6,091 nt of DNA from contig JACCVN010000485.1 of NCBI GenBank assembly GCA_013698165.1, forward strand, positions 1 through 6,091, written 5' to 3'. The notes below the pieces were generated by a model that worked only from the letters and a program-made list of their open reading frames with translations, ran no database searches and was not told the DNA's origin. The stretch is from Parachlamydiaceae bacterium. Lineage in GTDB: Bacteria > Chlamydiota > Chlamydiia > Chlamydiales > Parachlamydiaceae. Positions within the stretch are counted from its first letter, which is position 1; every line of letters starts with the position of its first letter. The translations under genes and the position numbers were made by a program. Shown here piece after piece: positions 6,046-6,091 of the stretch.

Positions 6046-6091
6046 ATGGAGGAAATTTTAGAAATGTCACGAAAGGAATTAGAACGAATAA
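6046..6091 (+). CDS. Transposase N-terminus, probably ISNCY family, partial
   Basis: Only 15 codons are visible: MEEILEMSRKELERI. This matches the opening MSxKELxR pattern that I associate with ISNCY-family transposases, where it leads into a helix-turn-helix DNA-binding domain; the DDE catalytic region would lie beyond the window. A consensus ribosome binding site AGGAGGT (6032-6038) sits seven bases before the ATG and supports the start. Whether the gene is intact cannot be seen. The family assignment rests on few residues plus the repeats upstream, so another helix-turn-helix transposase family remains possible. Confidence 0.6.
   Translation, partial: MEEILEMSRKELERI

Larger units (their letters stand above)
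5953..6091 (+). mobile_element. Left end of an insertion sequence, probably ISNCY family, truncated by the window
   Basis: The boundary is inferred. A T-run ends near 5950, followed by TGTGTTGTCCGCCC, two subterminal repeats and then a transposase start. The true first base may lie between 5951 and 5961. The opposite end and any target duplication are outside the window. Confidence 0.55.

Overview
The window looks like a chromosomal segment from a Chlamydiales bacterium, most likely an amoeba- or arthropod-associated ('environmental') chlamydia rather than a Chlamydia species. The main evidence is gene order. On the minus strand, rpmE (L31), prfA (RF1), prmC/hemK and ffh follow one another, which is the order I recall from Chlamydia genomes, where rpsP, trmD and rplS come after ffh. 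The base composition is moderate and AT-leaning. An insertion sequence end and accessory-looking DNA on the right fit a larger environmental chlamydial genome. The species cannot be named from the sequence alone.

Left part (1-3683, minus strand): a translation and protein-targeting cluster. rpmE is followed by a hairpin that may terminate or attenuate transcription. Next comes prfA, whose stop codon overlaps the prmC start by four bases (ATGA). ffh follows and runs off the left edge of the window, lacking only its last residues. The functions connect: PrmC methylates the GGQ glutamine of RF1, RF1 releases finished chains from the ribosome that contains L31, and Ffh takes nascent membrane proteins to the membrane. 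The visible Ffh oddity is a Met in place of the guanine-specifying Lys of the TKxD motif.

Middle (3684-4827): a divergent intergenic region with a candidate promoter for rpmE on the minus strand. On the plus strand it has a candidate promoter whose -10 box lies inside a perfect 7-bp palindrome. This leads to a 307-residue rhomboid-fold membrane protein that appears to have lost the catalytic Ser and His, so it is probably a pseudoprotease.

Right part (4828-6091): AT-rich, accessory in character. A 389-bp stretch without a convincing gene carries two imperfect ~36-bp direct repeats 89 bp apart, each able to form a hairpin. A minus-strand gene of 221 codons encodes a protein with an NlpC/P60-like Cys/His signature and no recognisable full-length match. 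The window ends in the left end of an insertion sequence: two 19-bp subterminal repeats, a strong ribosome binding site and the first 15 codons of what looks like an ISNCY-family transposase.
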